From NCBI RefSeq assembly GCF_030161375.1, contig NZ_BSSQ01000004.1, positions 268,092 to 332,091 of the forward strand: a stretch of DNA of 64,000 bases. Direction: 5' to 3'. This DNA is from Paenibacillus glycanilyticus (GTDB taxonomy: Bacteria; Bacillota; Bacilli; Paenibacillales; Paenibacillaceae). Made by a program: the position numbers and the translations under genes. The notes beneath the pieces were generated by a model. That model had not been told where the DNA came from, did no database searches, and saw only the letters and a list, made by a program, of their open reading frames with translations. Each line of letters starts with the position of its first letter. The first letter of the stretch is position 1. This document shows, one piece after another, positions 52,151-61,104 of the stretch.

Positions 52151-52606
52151 TTGGACAACTGCTCCATCATTACGAAGCCAGCCATTCATTTGGCCGGAAT
52201 CAGCTATTGCGGTCCGTATTCCGCATTTCCGGATGAGGCCATCCGGCTGCAAAGCGACTTCTTATCCCGAAAGCATGAGTTAAACACCGTGTCCAAATCA
52301 CCTGTCTTGTACAGCCCGTATTTCGGCAATGAGGTTTTTGCTTCTTATTGGGCTTGTCTCGAGGTGCATCACATGGAAGAACTGCCCGAAGGCATGGTGC
52401 AGTTCACGATACCCGAACATCGTTATGCGATGGTGGCTACCTCCAATAAACGGATTGGCGAAGCTTATGAGCAGCTGTTTGCCTGGATGAACGGGAAAAA
52501 GCTGAAAAAACACGATAGCGCGCTCGCCATTGAAGTTTTTTATATTAGCGACCAACACTGGGAAGAAGAAGAGGTTGAACTTCTTATTCCGCTCAGGGAT
52601 GAATAA
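52151..52606 (+). CDS. GyrI-like effector-binding protein
   Basis: This 151-residue protein has the GyrI/AraC effector-binding fold pattern: an N-terminal strand ITKPAIHLAGI, the YSPYFGNE segment, HRYAMVATSNKRIGEAYEQLFAW and the final acidic EVFYISDQHW. There is no DNA-binding domain. Stand-alone GyrI-like proteins bind or hydrolyse small molecules or act as antirepressors. TTG 52151 has AGGAGG 6-7 bases upstream. Its leader holds two tandem hairpins, which suggests attenuation. Confidence 0.78.
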   Translation: MDNCSIITKPAIHLAGISYCGPYSAFPDEAIRLQSDFLSRKHELNTVSKSPVLYSPYFGNEVFASYWACLEVHHMEELPEGMVQFTIPEHRYAMVATSNKRIGEAYEQLFAWMNGKKLKKHDSALAIEVFYISDQHWEEEEVELLIPLRDE

Positions 52607-52613
52607 AGAAGAG

Positions 52614-52650
52614 ACAGGGTACCTAGCCGGGGTCCCTGTTTTTTCTTTTT
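52614..52650 (+). terminator. Terminator after the GyrI-like gene
   Basis: ACAGGG-T-ACC (52614-52623) pairs with GGTCCCTGT (52631-52639) with one bulged base, followed by T-rich sequence. Confidence 0.75.
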
Positions 52651-52690
52651 TCAATTATAATTATAATAAGAACGACGAGGAGGGCGGACA

Positions 52691-53488
52691 ATGAAACCGA
52701 TCTATATGGTAGATGCTTTTACGGATGAACCGTTCCGCGGAAACCCGGCTGCGGTCTGCCTATGCGACAAACCGGAGGATGAACGGTGGATGCAGCAGGT
52801 GGCGGCAGAGATGAACTTGTCCGAGACGGCATTTCTGGTTCCGATCGACGACGGTTATGACCTGCGTTGGTTCACGCCGGAGACGGAAGTTGATCTTTGC
52901 GGGCATGCAACGCTGGCTTCCGCTTATATACTCTGGCATACGGGCAGGTTGCGCTTCAATCAGACAGCCCGGTTTGTTACGAAAAGCGGCGTTTTGACGG
53001 TCGCCTATAATGCGGCGGACGGTTGGATGACGATGGATTTCCCCGAGGAGGCGCCTCAGCCCGTACATGCACCCGAGTCTTTAATTCAAGGACTTGGGCT
53101 TATCCCGCGATACACGGGCAAAAACCGCATGGATTATATCGTAGAAGTCGATAGCGAGCAGACGGTACGAAGCTTAAAGCCGGACCAGCAGCAGCTTATG
53201 GCGGCAGGAGGCAGAGGGGTTATCGTGACGGCGAAGGCTGCTGCAGGTTCGCCGTATGATTTTGTGTCCCGAGCTTTTTATCCGAATGCGGGAATTATGG
53301 AAGACCCGGTAACCGGATCGGCACATTGCGCGTTAGCGCCATATTGGTCGAGAAGGCTTCGCAAGCAGGCATTGACGGGTTACCAAGCTTCTAGCCGGGG
53401 AGGCATCGTCAAGGTCTCTGCGAGCGGAGGACGAGTGCTGTTAACCGGCCAAGCCAAGATGATTATGCAAGGAGCTCTGGAAGTTTAG
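52691..53488 (+). CDS. PhzF-family isomerase-like protein
   Basis: This 265-residue protein has the PhzF blocks DAFTDEPFRGNPAAVCL, NLSETAFLVP (catalytic-type Glu), DLCGHATLASAYI and DPVTGSAHCALAPYW. It forms two hotdog-like halves with a catalytic glutamate. No phenazine genes are nearby, so it is one of the many PhzF paralogues with unknown substrate. GAGGAGGG precedes the ATG. Confidence 0.9.
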   Translation: MKPIYMVDAFTDEPFRGNPAAVCLCDKPEDERWMQQVAAEMNLSETAFLVPIDDGYDLRWFTPETEVDLCGHATLASAYILWHTGRLRFNQTARFVTKSGVLTVAYNAADGWMTMDFPEEAPQPVHAPESLIQGLGLIPRYTGKNRMDYIVEVDSEQTVRSLKPDQQQLMAAGGRGVIVTAKAAAGSPYDFVSRAFYPNAGIMEDPVTGSAHCALAPYWSRRLRKQALTGYQASSRGGIVKVSASGGRVLLTGQAKMIMQGALEV

Positions 53489-53518
53489 TCTACAGGAAGC
53501 AAGGAGAGTTTGCGCTTA

Positions 53519-54205
53519 ATGAATTATGACGTTATTTTGTTTGATGCGGATGATACGCTGTTCGACTACAAGAAAGCCGAAGATCATGCGCTAACCAGCG
53601 TATTTGAAGAGTTTGGCATCCAGTCTCCGGATACCGATTTTGTAGCATTGTACCGGACAATTAATCAGGAGTTGTGGAACGATTTCGAAAAAGGCGCCGT
53701 TTCGCTCGCCGAGTTGCGCGTAGAACGGTTCAGCCGTTTGTTTGCGGGAACGGATTTTACGATTAGCGCCGACGAATTCAGCGGCCGGTATTTGAATTAC
53801 CTTGGCGAAGGCTCATTTCTAATCGACGGGGCAGTGGAGCTTGTCGAACAGCTGCGTTCCAAAGTCAGACTTGCGATTATTACGAACGGCATCCGGGAAG
53901 TGCAGCTGTCGCGTTTCTCCAAAGCAGGGGTAAACCATTATTTCGAACATATTATTGTCTCGGAGGACACGGGTTACCAGAAGCCTCATCTCGGTATTTT
54001 CGAATATACGTGGAATAAGTTAGGCGGCGGAATTGATCCAGGCCGAGTCCTCATTGTAGGAGACTCCTTAACCTCGGACATTCAAGGCGGGCTGAATAGC
54101 GGAATCGACACCTGCTGGTACAATCCGCATAACAAGCCAAATGCAACGCCCGTCAAACCCAAATTCGAAATCAAACAACTGTCCGAGGTGCTGAATCTGC
54201 TATGA
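53519..54205 (+). CDS. YjjG/YfnB-type HAD nucleotidase
   Basis: This 228-residue HAD hydrolase has motif I FDADDTLFDY, motif II ITNGI and the late VGDSLTSDIQGG. The DADDTLFD start and the C1-type cap match the YjjG group, which dephosphorylates pyrimidine nucleotides including non-canonical ones. ATG 53519 is preferred; an in-frame TTG at 53510 sits only 3 bases from AAGGAG. Its stop overlaps the next gene by 4 bp. Confidence 0.86.
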   Translation: MNYDVILFDADDTLFDYKKAEDHALTSVFEEFGIQSPDTDFVALYRTINQELWNDFEKGAVSLAELRVERFSRLFAGTDFTISADEFSGRYLNYLGEGSFLIDGAVELVEQLRSKVRLAIITNGIREVQLSRFSKAGVNHYFEHIIVSEDTGYQKPHLGIFEYTWNKLGGGIDPGRVLIVGDSLTSDIQGGLNSGIDTCWYNPHNKPNATPVKPKFEIKQLSEVLNLL

Positions 54206-54867
54206 CCAAGACATATTCTTCTATATTATTTGACCTGGATGGAACTTTGACTGATCCAAAGCTGGGCATAACAAGCGCTATCCAATATGCTTTGCGGAAA
54301 TTTGGCATTCAAGTAGATGATCTGGATATCCTTAATCCTTTTATAGGACCACCGCTTGCCGGTTCGTTCAAGGAGTTCTACGGCTTTACCGACGAGATGT
54401 GCACGGATGCGATCAAGTATTACCGGGAGTACTTCGCGGAAAGAGGGATGTACGAGAATAAACGGTACGAAGGGATCAAAGAAGTGCTTGCCGCGCTTAA
54501 GGAGCAAGGTGCTTTGTTGTACGTGGCCACCTCGAAACCTACTTTCTTCGCGGAAAAAATTATTGCTTACTTCGAATTAAGCGAATACTTCGAATTCATT
54601 GGCGGCAGCAATCTGGATAATACCCGCGTAGACAAAGGCGAAGTTATTGAACATGTGATGCAGACCTGCGGATTGAATGCGGAAGAGGCCATCATGATTG
54701 GCGACCGCAAGCACGATATTATCGGGGCTAAGAGGCATGGCATAGACTCTGTCGGAGTAGGCTATGGCTACGGCAGCGAAGAAGAGCTGAAGCTTGCGGT
54801 ACCGACCTATTTGGCGGCTACGGTTGAAGAACTGGGCAAGCTGCTTGTTGGAATGGCAAGAAAATAA
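54202..54867 (+). CDS. HAD phosphatase, phosphoglycolate phosphatase-like
   Basis: This 221-residue HAD protein has motif I FDLDGTLTDP, motif II ATSKPT and motif IV IGDRKHDIIGAK, with a helical cap after motif I. It resembles Gph-like phosphatases of the PGMB-like group. The exact substrate is unknown. It is translationally coupled to the YjjG-like gene. Confidence 0.87.
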   Translation: MTKTYSSILFDLDGTLTDPKLGITSAIQYALRKFGIQVDDLDILNPFIGPPLAGSFKEFYGFTDEMCTDAIKYYREYFAERGMYENKRYEGIKEVLAALKEQGALLYVATSKPTFFAEKIIAYFELSEYFEFIGGSNLDNTRVDKGEVIEHVMQTCGLNAEEAIMIGDRKHDIIGAKRHGIDSVGVGYGYGSEEELKLAVPTYLAATVEELGKLLVGMARK

Positions 54868-54880
54868 GCGAAATCAAATG

Positions 54881-54914
54881 GCAGGGAGCTGGTCAAATTT
54901 GACCAGCTCCCTGC
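54881..54914. terminator. Perfect 34-bp palindrome after the HAD pair
   Basis: GCAGGGAGCTGGTCAAA is followed directly by its reverse complement. The downstream sequence (ATTATAA) is not T-rich, so termination on the plus strand may be weak. It is the only structure in the 307 bp between 54867 and 55175; the rest shows no credible gene. Confidence 0.6.
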
Positions 54915-55174
54915 ATTATAACCGGAATGACAAGATACACAGCGCGAAGAGTAGGCAATGATACCTTGGATGGCTGCGGTGTAGCCCCTTTGTAGGATAA
55001 CCCCGATTGACTCTTAAGACTTAAGAAATTCGCTTCAATCCTTCGCATCCCCCGGCCGAAAGGCCTGGCGGTGCGGAATCCCCGATAAACCGATCCAAGA
55101 CAATATTCCCTCTCTTCATCCACCAGACGAACAGAATAAAGCCGATTTACCGTGCCGATATGGCCTATTGTCAA

Positions 55175-55453
55175 TCAGCCTTCCCGAGGACCAAACCGCT
55201 TGACGGAGCGAATGCGGGCCCGTTCGATTTCAACCTCGCGATCGCGCTGCGGACTGCTTGTCACCAAGGAGGCCAGCAGTTTTTCCGCGGCGGCGGCGAC
55301 CTCTTGAACGGCCTCTTGGAATGCGGCTTCATTAGCCTTGGAAGGTTGATTGAAGCCCGACAGTTTCCGTACGAACTGTAAGGAAGCCGCGTGAATTTCG
55401 TCTGTCGTTGCGGGCGGATCGAAGTTGAACAACGTTTTAATATTTCTGCACAT
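55175..55453 (-). CDS. DUF2277 protein
   Basis: This 92-residue protein begins MCRNIKTLFNF and continues DPPATTDEIHAASLQFVRKLSGFNQPSK, the DUF2277 signature. It is soluble and mostly helical, with no known function. AAGGTGACC precedes the ATG. It is a single-gene unit. The frame stays open for about 280 bp after its TGA, but that stretch shows no protein-like features. Confidence 0.85.
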   Translation of the reverse strand: MCRNIKTLFNFDPPATTDEIHAASLQFVRKLSGFNQPSKANEAAFQEAVQEVAAAAEKLLASLVTSSPQRDREVEIERARIRSVKRFGPREG

Positions 55454-55624
55454 GACCGGTCACCTTCCACTGTATAGGGTTATGGTAATGCTTGTCGAGA
55501 CAGGAAGCTTTTAATCACTTGCCGCCATCATATCACTGTTTGACAGCATTGGGAAGGAAGTGCCAAACCTCGAACCTGGGATAAGCAGCATGGCGATTGC
55601 GGAAACTAACGGCCTGAAGTCCGA

Positions 55625-55672
55625 TTGACATAAAAGATTGTTTTAGTTCATAATAATTCGCATGCGAACTAA
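55625..55672 (+). promoter_or_regulatory. marR promoter and palindromic operator
   Basis: TTGACA (55625-55630), an 18-bp spacer and CATAAT (55649-55654) form a near-consensus promoter. TTAGTTC (55643-55649) and GAACTAA (55666-55672) are complementary arms overlapping the -10, and TTCGCATGCGAA (55657-55668) is a perfect palindrome just after it. These fit autorepression by the MarR protein that starts 18 bp downstream. Confidence 0.6.
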
Positions 55673-55689
55673 TTACGGAGGAAGCTGCA

Positions 55690-56130
55690 GTGGAAGAACA
55701 GCGGATCGTGGACATTTTTCAATCTTATCGCGAAATCAATCAAGCCTTCTTCCAGATCTTGTCCAAGGCGGCGAGCAAGCATAACTTGACCGCTCTTCAG
55801 CTCTTGGTGCTGCGCGTACTGCACGAAAATCCCGGTATCCGCTTGTCGGAGCTCGCCGAGAAGCTGAATGTGGGCAACAGCACGATGAGCGGAACCGTGG
55901 ACCGGATGGTGAAGGCTGGCATTCTGGAGCGCGAACGGACGGAAGCGGATCGCAGGGCGATGACGATGAAGCTGACGGAGAAAGGCAAAGCGCTCTGGCG
56001 CGAGACGGATGCGACACGCATGAATATGATGCGTCCGCTGCTGTCAATGACCGAACAAGATCACCGCGAGCTCAGCCGCCTCCAGAACGAAGTATTGCGC
56101 TTACTAAAACAATCCAAGGAGGAAGCTTAA
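55690..56130 (+). CDS. MarR-family transcriptional regulator
   Basis: This 146-residue winged-helix regulator has recognition-helix region IRLSELAEKLNVGNSTMSGTVDRM and wing ERERTEADRRAMTMKLTEKG. The start is GTG with a GGAGGA site. It begins the operon with an exporter 3 bp downstream and a WrbA-like gene. The usual role is repression of these genes until a toxic phenolic or quinone ligand is bound. Confidence 0.93.
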   Translation: MEEQRIVDIFQSYREINQAFFQILSKAASKHNLTALQLLVLRVLHENPGIRLSELAEKLNVGNSTMSGTVDRMVKAGILERERTEADRRAMTMKLTEKGKALWRETDATRMNMMRPLLSMTEQDHRELSRLQNEVLRLLKQSKEEA

Positions 56131-56133
56131 GCC

Positions 56134-57930
56134 ATGACTACAATGGTGTCCAATCAATTGCGCAAAGGGCCGATAATGGCCTCCTTGCTCATTGCCGCGT
56201 TTGTGGCATTGTTAAGCCAAACCGTGCTTAACGTTGCGCTGCCAAAAATGATGGCAGATTTAGACGTCGGCGAAAGTACGATCCAATGGCTGTCCAACGG
56301 CTATATGCTGGTGAACGGCGTGCTTGTCCCGATCAGCGCTTATCTGATCAATCGGTTCACGACCCGGAAATTGTTCCTGGTTGCATCATCTTTATTTGCG
56401 ATCGGTACGATCGTATGCGCCTTGTCGGGCGACTTCAGCTCGCTGCTTATAGGCCGGCTCGTGCAAGCATGCGGCGCCGGTATTCTAATGCCGCTGATGT
56501 CCATCGTTACCTTGACCATCTTCCCGGTCGAAGAGCGCGGCAAAGCAATGGGACTGATGGGCGTCGCGATGATTTTCGCGCCGGCCGTAGGACCAACGCT
56601 TTCAGGCTGGGTCGTTGAGCATTACGACTGGCATGTATTGTTCTACATCATCTTGCCGCTCGCGATTCTTGCCGTCGTGTTTGGCGCATTTTCGATGAAA
56701 GACGTTATTAAGACATCCCGGCCGAATCTCGACATTCTGAGCGTCATATTGTCCACGCTTGGCTTCGGTGGCCTATTGTACGGCTTCAGTGAAGCGGGTA
56801 CGGAAGGCTGGGATTCAACCGAAGTTATCACTTGCTTGGCTGTCGGCGCGGTTGCACTTATTCTGTTCGTCGTTCGTTCGTTATTAATGAAGATCCCGCT
56901 GCTTGAAATGCGCGTCTTTAAGTATCCGATGTTCTCGCTCACCGCATTGATCAACGCAATCATTACAATGGCGATGTTCTCAGGGATGATTCTGTTGCCG
57001 ATCTTTCTGCAGAATATCCGCCATTTCACGCCGCTGGAATCCGGATTGCTGCTGCTGCCGGGTGCCATTCTGATGGGCATCATGTCGCCAATCACAGGCA
57101 TGGTGTTCGATAAGATCGGCGCGCGCTGGCTGGCCGTCGTTGGTCTTGCCATTACGGCAGTTACGACGTACGAATTCAGCCATTTGGAAATCGACTCGTC
57201 GTACAATCACATGATGCTCTTCTATACGCTGCGGATGTTCGGCATGTCCATGTTGATGATGCCGATTCAAACCGCAGGACTTAACCAACTGCCGCGCCGC
57301 CTGAATGCGCACGGTTCGGCTATGTCCCAGACGCTCCGAAATGTCTCCGGCGCGCTTGGCACGGCGATCCTCGTCACCATTATGACGAACAAAGCCGCGT
57401 CGCATGCGAAGGAGTTAATTATCGCCGGCAACGTTAACCCGACCGACAAAGCGGCTATGGGCGATATCACCGTGCAATCGACGATTTATGGCATTAACCA
57501 ATCATTCGTCGTTGCTACATGGTTAACCATCGCTGCGCTTGTGCTTGCCTTCTTCATTCGCAAGGTGAAGCCTGCCGAGGAAGCGGTACAAGTACCACAA
57601 GTACCGGACAAAGCGGCGGCAGTAGCGGCAATGGAGGCAGCACCTGCAGCGGAACGCGCGAGTATGGAGGATCGTTCGGAGCGGGATGGCAACGCGGAAC
57701 GCTCAGAGCGGCAAAACGCAGACGGCGACTTCCGAAATGCCATTCGCGGGTTCCTTACGCCTGAACCGGCGAAGGACAAGGACAACGATTTTAGCGATCA
57801 GGAATACCGGAAAGCGATTCTTCGCTTACAAGGCAAACCTGAACAGGATGAAAGCCAGGAAGAAATGAACGACAAGGGATACCGGGAGTCGCTTAAGAAG
57901 CTCAACCGGTCGACAAAAGAAAACGAATGA
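56134..57930 (+). CDS. DHA2 MFS exporter with long repeat-bearing tail
   Basis: This 598-residue protein has 14 transmembrane helices in the first 480 residues (SQTVLNVALPKMMADL, VPISAYLINRFTTRKLF), the EmrB/QacA pattern. About 110 hydrophilic residues follow the last helix, rich in Ala/Glu/Asp. They contain three copies of a short motif (DFRNAIRGFL, EYRKAILRLQ, GYRESLKKLN). DHA2 exporters normally end soon after the last helix. The start lies 3 bp after marR, so it is under the same operator. It probably exports lipophilic drugs. Confidence 0.92.
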   Translation: MTTMVSNQLRKGPIMASLLIAAFVALLSQTVLNVALPKMMADLDVGESTIQWLSNGYMLVNGVLVPISAYLINRFTTRKLFLVASSLFAIGTIVCALSGDFSSLLIGRLVQACGAGILMPLMSIVTLTIFPVEERGKAMGLMGVAMIFAPAVGPTLSGWVVEHYDWHVLFYIILPLAILAVVFGAFSMKDVIKTSRPNLDILSVILSTLGFGGLLYGFSEAGTEGWDSTEVITCLAVGAVALILFVVRSLLMKIPLLEMRVFKYPMFSLTALINAIITMAMFSGMILLPIFLQNIRHFTPLESGLLLLPGAILMGIMSPITGMVFDKIGARWLAVVGLAITAVTTYEFSHLEIDSSYNHMMLFYTLRMFGMSMLMMPIQTAGLNQLPRRLNAHGSAMSQTLRNVSGALGTAILVTIMTNKAASHAKELIIAGNVNPTDKAAMGDITVQSTIYGINQSFVVATWLTIAALVLAFFIRKVKPAEEAVQVPQVPDKAAAVAAMEAAPAAERASMEDRSERDGNAERSERQNADGDFRNAIRGFLTPEPAKDKDNDFSDQEYRKAILRLQGKPEQDESQEEMNDKGYRESLKKLNRSTKENE

Positions 57931-57972
57931 GGAATTGAGTTTGATTCCAAAGCCAAGAGAGGAGATTAATCG

Positions 57973-58536
57973 ATGAAAATTTACATTGTTTATGATAGCG
58001 AAGCAGGCCATACGGAACAACTTGCCCGCTCGATTGCCAAAGGTGCGGAAAGCGTGGAAGGAGCAGAGGTCTTCATTAATCACGTTAAAAAGGCAAGCGT
58101 CAAAGACCTTGATCAAATGGATGCGATTATCTGGGGATGTCCCGGCCATTTCGGCACCATCAGCTCTGGCATGAAAGAATGGATCGACAAGCTTGGCTAC
58201 TTGTGGGCTAACGGGAAGCTGGTCGATAAAATCGGAGCCGTCTTCTGCACGACGGCAACTATTCACGGCGGCATTGAAGCTACCTTGCTGAACTTGATTA
58301 CGCCAATGTTGCACCAAGGGATGATTATCGTTGGCTTACCGGCCAATATTCCAGAGAATGCTCTGTACGGCAGTTATTACGGCGTAGGCGTCACATCTCC
58401 CGTTGAAGATACTCATGACGCGTTAAGCCAATCCCTCTTCACGAAGGGTCTGTTGTTAGGCGAATCCCTTGGAGCGCGCGTAGCTAATACGGCTGGCACC
58501 TACGCGGCAGGGAAGAGAACGCCGGGGACGGTTTAA
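57973..58536 (+). CDS. WrbA-like NAD(P)H:quinone oxidoreductase
   Basis: This 187-residue flavodoxin-fold protein has the FMN loop [15 protein letters not shown] and [31 protein letters not shown], close to the WrbA pattern. It has YGSYYGVG near the C-terminus. Such enzymes reduce quinones by two electrons and avoid radical formation. Following a MarR regulator and an exporter, it suggests a quinone or phenolic stress response. AGAGGAG precedes the ATG. Confidence 0.88.
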   Translation: MKIYIVYDSEAGHTEQLARSIAKGAESVEGAEVFINHVKKASVKDLDQMDAIIWGCPGHFGTISSGMKEWIDKLGYLWANGKLVDKIGAVFCTTATIHGGIEATLLNLITPMLHQGMIIVGLPANIPENALYGSYYGVGVTSPVEDTHDALSQSLFTKGLLLGESLGARVANTAGTYAAGKRTPGTV

Positions 58537-58566
58537 GTCTCCAAGGCTACAAAACCGAACTTATGA

Positions 58567-58597
58567 AAAGCGCGGCCCCAATAAGGAGCCGCGCTTT
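58567..58597. terminator. Bidirectional terminator
   Basis: AAAGCGCGGC (58567-58576) and GCCGCGCTTT (58588-58597) form a perfect 10-bp stem with an 11-base loop between convergent genes. Confidence 0.82.
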
Positions 58598-58602
58598 ATT
58601 GT

Positions 58603-59784
58603 TTATGTAGATAGTGCTTTTTTCTTGCTGGCAGGCAAGGAGCTGAATAGGGACACTTTGTTTTTGCCGGTGGTCTTCGAATGGTACATCGCTTCGTCTG
58701 CCTGTTTGATCAGCTGGACGATCTCGTGGCTATCCTTGGAGGTACTAACGCCAACGCTTACGGTTACGATAGTCTCCTTCTCTACACGGCTGCGAATCGA
58801 TTCGGCGACGCGTTCGGGCTTGACCCGATCGGTGGAGACGCATGCTAGAAGCTCTTCGCCGCCATATCGCCCAGCTGCTCCAATGCCGGCTGATTCTTCC
58901 TTCATAATCTCCGCCACTTGCTTCAGGACGCCGTCGGCTTTGTGATGGCCTTGCGTATCATTCAGTTTCTTGAAGTTGTCGATATCGCAAAAGATAACGG
59001 CAAGTCCTTTTTGCCTGCGAAGCAGCTGCTCGGCTTTCGAGGTGAAGTGACGGCGGTTGTACAAGCCCGTCAAGCCGTCCGTAATCGATGATTGATAGGT
59101 CATCATCAGCCGTTCGATCACCCACTCAAACAAGAGGAGGAAGAGCTGCATGAAATATACGATTGGCAGGAAATAGCCGAGCAGCACCAGCCAATCCACC
59201 GATCCGTGGAAAACGTAACCGTCCGCGATTCTCGAAAGGTCGAGAACGAAATAGGTGATGAGGCTGGCCGAGAACTTTCCGTTTATTTCCGCCCCTTTGC
59301 TGCCTAGCAATATAAGGAAAGTTACGATTAACGAATAGAAATCGAGGCCAAGGAAACGGTATTGCCCACCCGGTATTAACGTTGTATCCCCGGCCGGATC
59401 GAGCAACATGAATTGAAAAGCCGCGATAAAAAAAGTAACGCAGATGAGAAGCACAAACGGCATAACTTTTATTTGCGCTCCGCGATGAGTATATAATTTC
59501 ATGAATACAAAGTTTATAATGATAAAAGAAACGATTTGCAGCATCATGGAGATGACGTGAAGCCCAGGAGGCAACGCTTGGCCGGGGTAAGCAAGCATCG
59601 CAAGAATCGTGTTTTGCACCATAAACAGCGGAATGGTCAGCGTTAATAGCCGATAAATGCGTTTGTTTCGGTAGCTGGCATAAAGTCGGGTTGACATGAA
59701 GAGCATGAGTATAAGGATAATAATAACGCATGCGGATGAAATAAGTTGGCCGTTTGGCCCGGTTAACCAGGTTAGTATTGTCAT
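58603..59784 (-). CDS. Membrane-bound GGDEF diguanylate cyclase
   Basis: This 393-residue protein has about seven or eight transmembrane helices (residues 15-230) and a cytoplasmic GGDEF domain. FCDIDNFKKLNDTQGHHKADG and the active-site loop GRYGGEELLA are intact, so c-di-GMP synthesis is expected. The inhibitory RxxD site usually found just before the GGDEF loop is absent. The membrane part may sense a signal; no known sensor family is recognised. It is a single gene, divergent from the glycosyltransferase. Confidence 0.9.
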   Translation of the reverse strand: MTILTWLTGPNGQLISSACVIIILILMLFMSTRLYASYRNKRIYRLLTLTIPLFMVQNTILAMLAYPGQALPPGLHVISMMLQIVSFIIINFVFMKLYTHRGAQIKVMPFVLLICVTFFIAAFQFMLLDPAGDTTLIPGGQYRFLGLDFYSLIVTFLILLGSKGAEINGKFSASLITYFVLDLSRIADGYVFHGSVDWLVLLGYFLPIVYFMQLFLLLFEWVIERLMMTYQSSITDGLTGLYNRRHFTSKAEQLLRRQKGLAVIFCDIDNFKKLNDTQGHHKADGVLKQVAEIMKEESAGIGAAGRYGGEELLACVSTDRVKPERVAESIRSRVEKETIVTVSVGVSTSKDSHEIVQLIKQADEAMYHSKTTGKNKVSLFSSLPASKKKALST

Positions 59785-59970
59785 AATTTAGTATCACCAT
59801 ATCCTACTTGAGTGTTGCTTTACAGAAACATATGTTCTAATATATCATGATTTACGGGACCGTAAAAGCATGACCCAAGAACGAATTAGCATTCGCGCGC
59901 GGCATCGTCCCCCATAATAATGTTATCGGATTTTTCTACCGCAAAATTAAAGATGAAAGAAGGAAGGACA

Positions 59971-61101
59971 TTGAATATTCTGCAGGCATTGTTTTTTCCG
60001 CCGGAACAACCGGGCGGCGTGTCCTCCATGGTGCCTTACATTCAAGAACGGTTTTTGAAACTGGGCTGGCAGATGGAATTGTTCTCGCTTCCGAAGCGGG
60101 TACGGGGCAAGGGACAAGAAGAAATCGTATTTGAAACGTTTGATGTGACGCCGTTTCTCGGCGATCCCATCGTTGATAAATATTTGCAGACGATACGCGA
60201 TTATATTTGGTGGACGCGTCTTCGCCTCAAGAAATCATACGATATTATACATGCGCATCATCCGATAGCGGCGCTAGTCATGAAACAGCTGTACCCGGAT
60301 ACGCCGGTTATGATGACGATCCACTCCAGCTTTGAACGGGAGCTTGTCTTGAACGGCCGAATTAAAGAAAACAGTACCGCACACCGTTTCCTCGTCTCCA
60401 TCTACGGAGAGCTGGAAGCGAAGTTAGACCGGCTGCTAACCGTATCGGATTCTTTCCGGACTTATTTATCTCCTTTTATGAAAGATTCATCCGTTATTAA
60501 AGTCATCCCGAACGGCTTCGACGAGAAGAGGTTCAAACCTATCGCCCACGAAAACGCGGTACCGCAGTTTATTACGGTATGCCGCCTCGTACCGGCGAAA
60601 GGACTGGATATTCTGCTGCATGCTTGCGCGGAATTGAAGCGGCGCGGCCATCCTTTTGTCCTGCACATTATCGGGGACGGACCAATCCGCGAGGAGCTGG
60701 AACAGCTTGCCGTCTCGCTCGACTTGTATGACGATATTATATTTTACGGATATATGCTGCATCCGGAAGAGTTCATGCCGTTCTTTGACGTGTTTGTCCT
60801 GCCTTCCAGAGCGGAAGCATTCGGCTCGGTATTCGCGGAAGCGGCATTATGCTGGCTGGCTCTCGTTGGCACGAATGTCGGCGGGATTGCCGAGCAAATC
60901 GATGACGGCGTGAACGGATTGCTGGTACCGCCTGAAGATGCGCCTGCACTCGCCGATGCGCTTGAGAAGCTCGTCGTGGACCCGACCTACCGTTATAATC
61001 TAGCACGTTCCGGATGGGATAAAGCCAAAAAGGTCTATTCGCTCCAGCGCGTTATTTCGCAGCTCAAAAAAGTATATTTATCGTTGAAGCCGGAGGAATA
61101 A
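59971..61101 (+). CDS. GT4-type glycosyltransferase
   Basis: This protein of about 376 residues has two Rossmann domains of the GT-B fold. The N-terminal NILQALFFPPEQPGGVSSMV holds the acceptor loop. The C-terminal donor-binding part has VCRLVPAKGLDILL, the E-x7-E region PSRAEAFGSVFAEA and GGIAEQIDDGVNGLLV. The sugar and acceptor are unknown. TTG 59971 is chosen because AAGGAAGG precedes it closely and families of this type start at (M)NILQ; upstream ATGs lack a site. Confidence 0.87.
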   Translation: MNILQALFFPPEQPGGVSSMVPYIQERFLKLGWQMELFSLPKRVRGKGQEEIVFETFDVTPFLGDPIVDKYLQTIRDYIWWTRLRLKKSYDIIHAHHPIAALVMKQLYPDTPVMMTIHSSFERELVLNGRIKENSTAHRFLVSIYGELEAKLDRLLTVSDSFRTYLSPFMKDSSVIKVIPNGFDEKRFKPIAHENAVPQFITVCRLVPAKGLDILLHACAELKRRGHPFVLHIIGDGPIREELEQLAVSLDLYDDIIFYGYMLHPEEFMPFFDVFVLPSRAEAFGSVFAEAALCWLALVGTNVGGIAEQIDDGVNGLLVPPEDAPALADALEKLVVDPTYRYNLARSGWDKAKKVYSLQRVISQLKKVYLSLKPEE

Positions 61102-61104
61102 ATC

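Noticed and set aside
54893..55174. Open minus-strand frame of 93 codons directly after the DUF2277 stop codon, in the same frame
   Set aside because: It has no ribosome site, low-complexity Arg/Ser composition and no protein-like pattern. It also covers most of the region's palindrome. An interrupted DUF2277 extension is not supported because DUF2277 is already full length.
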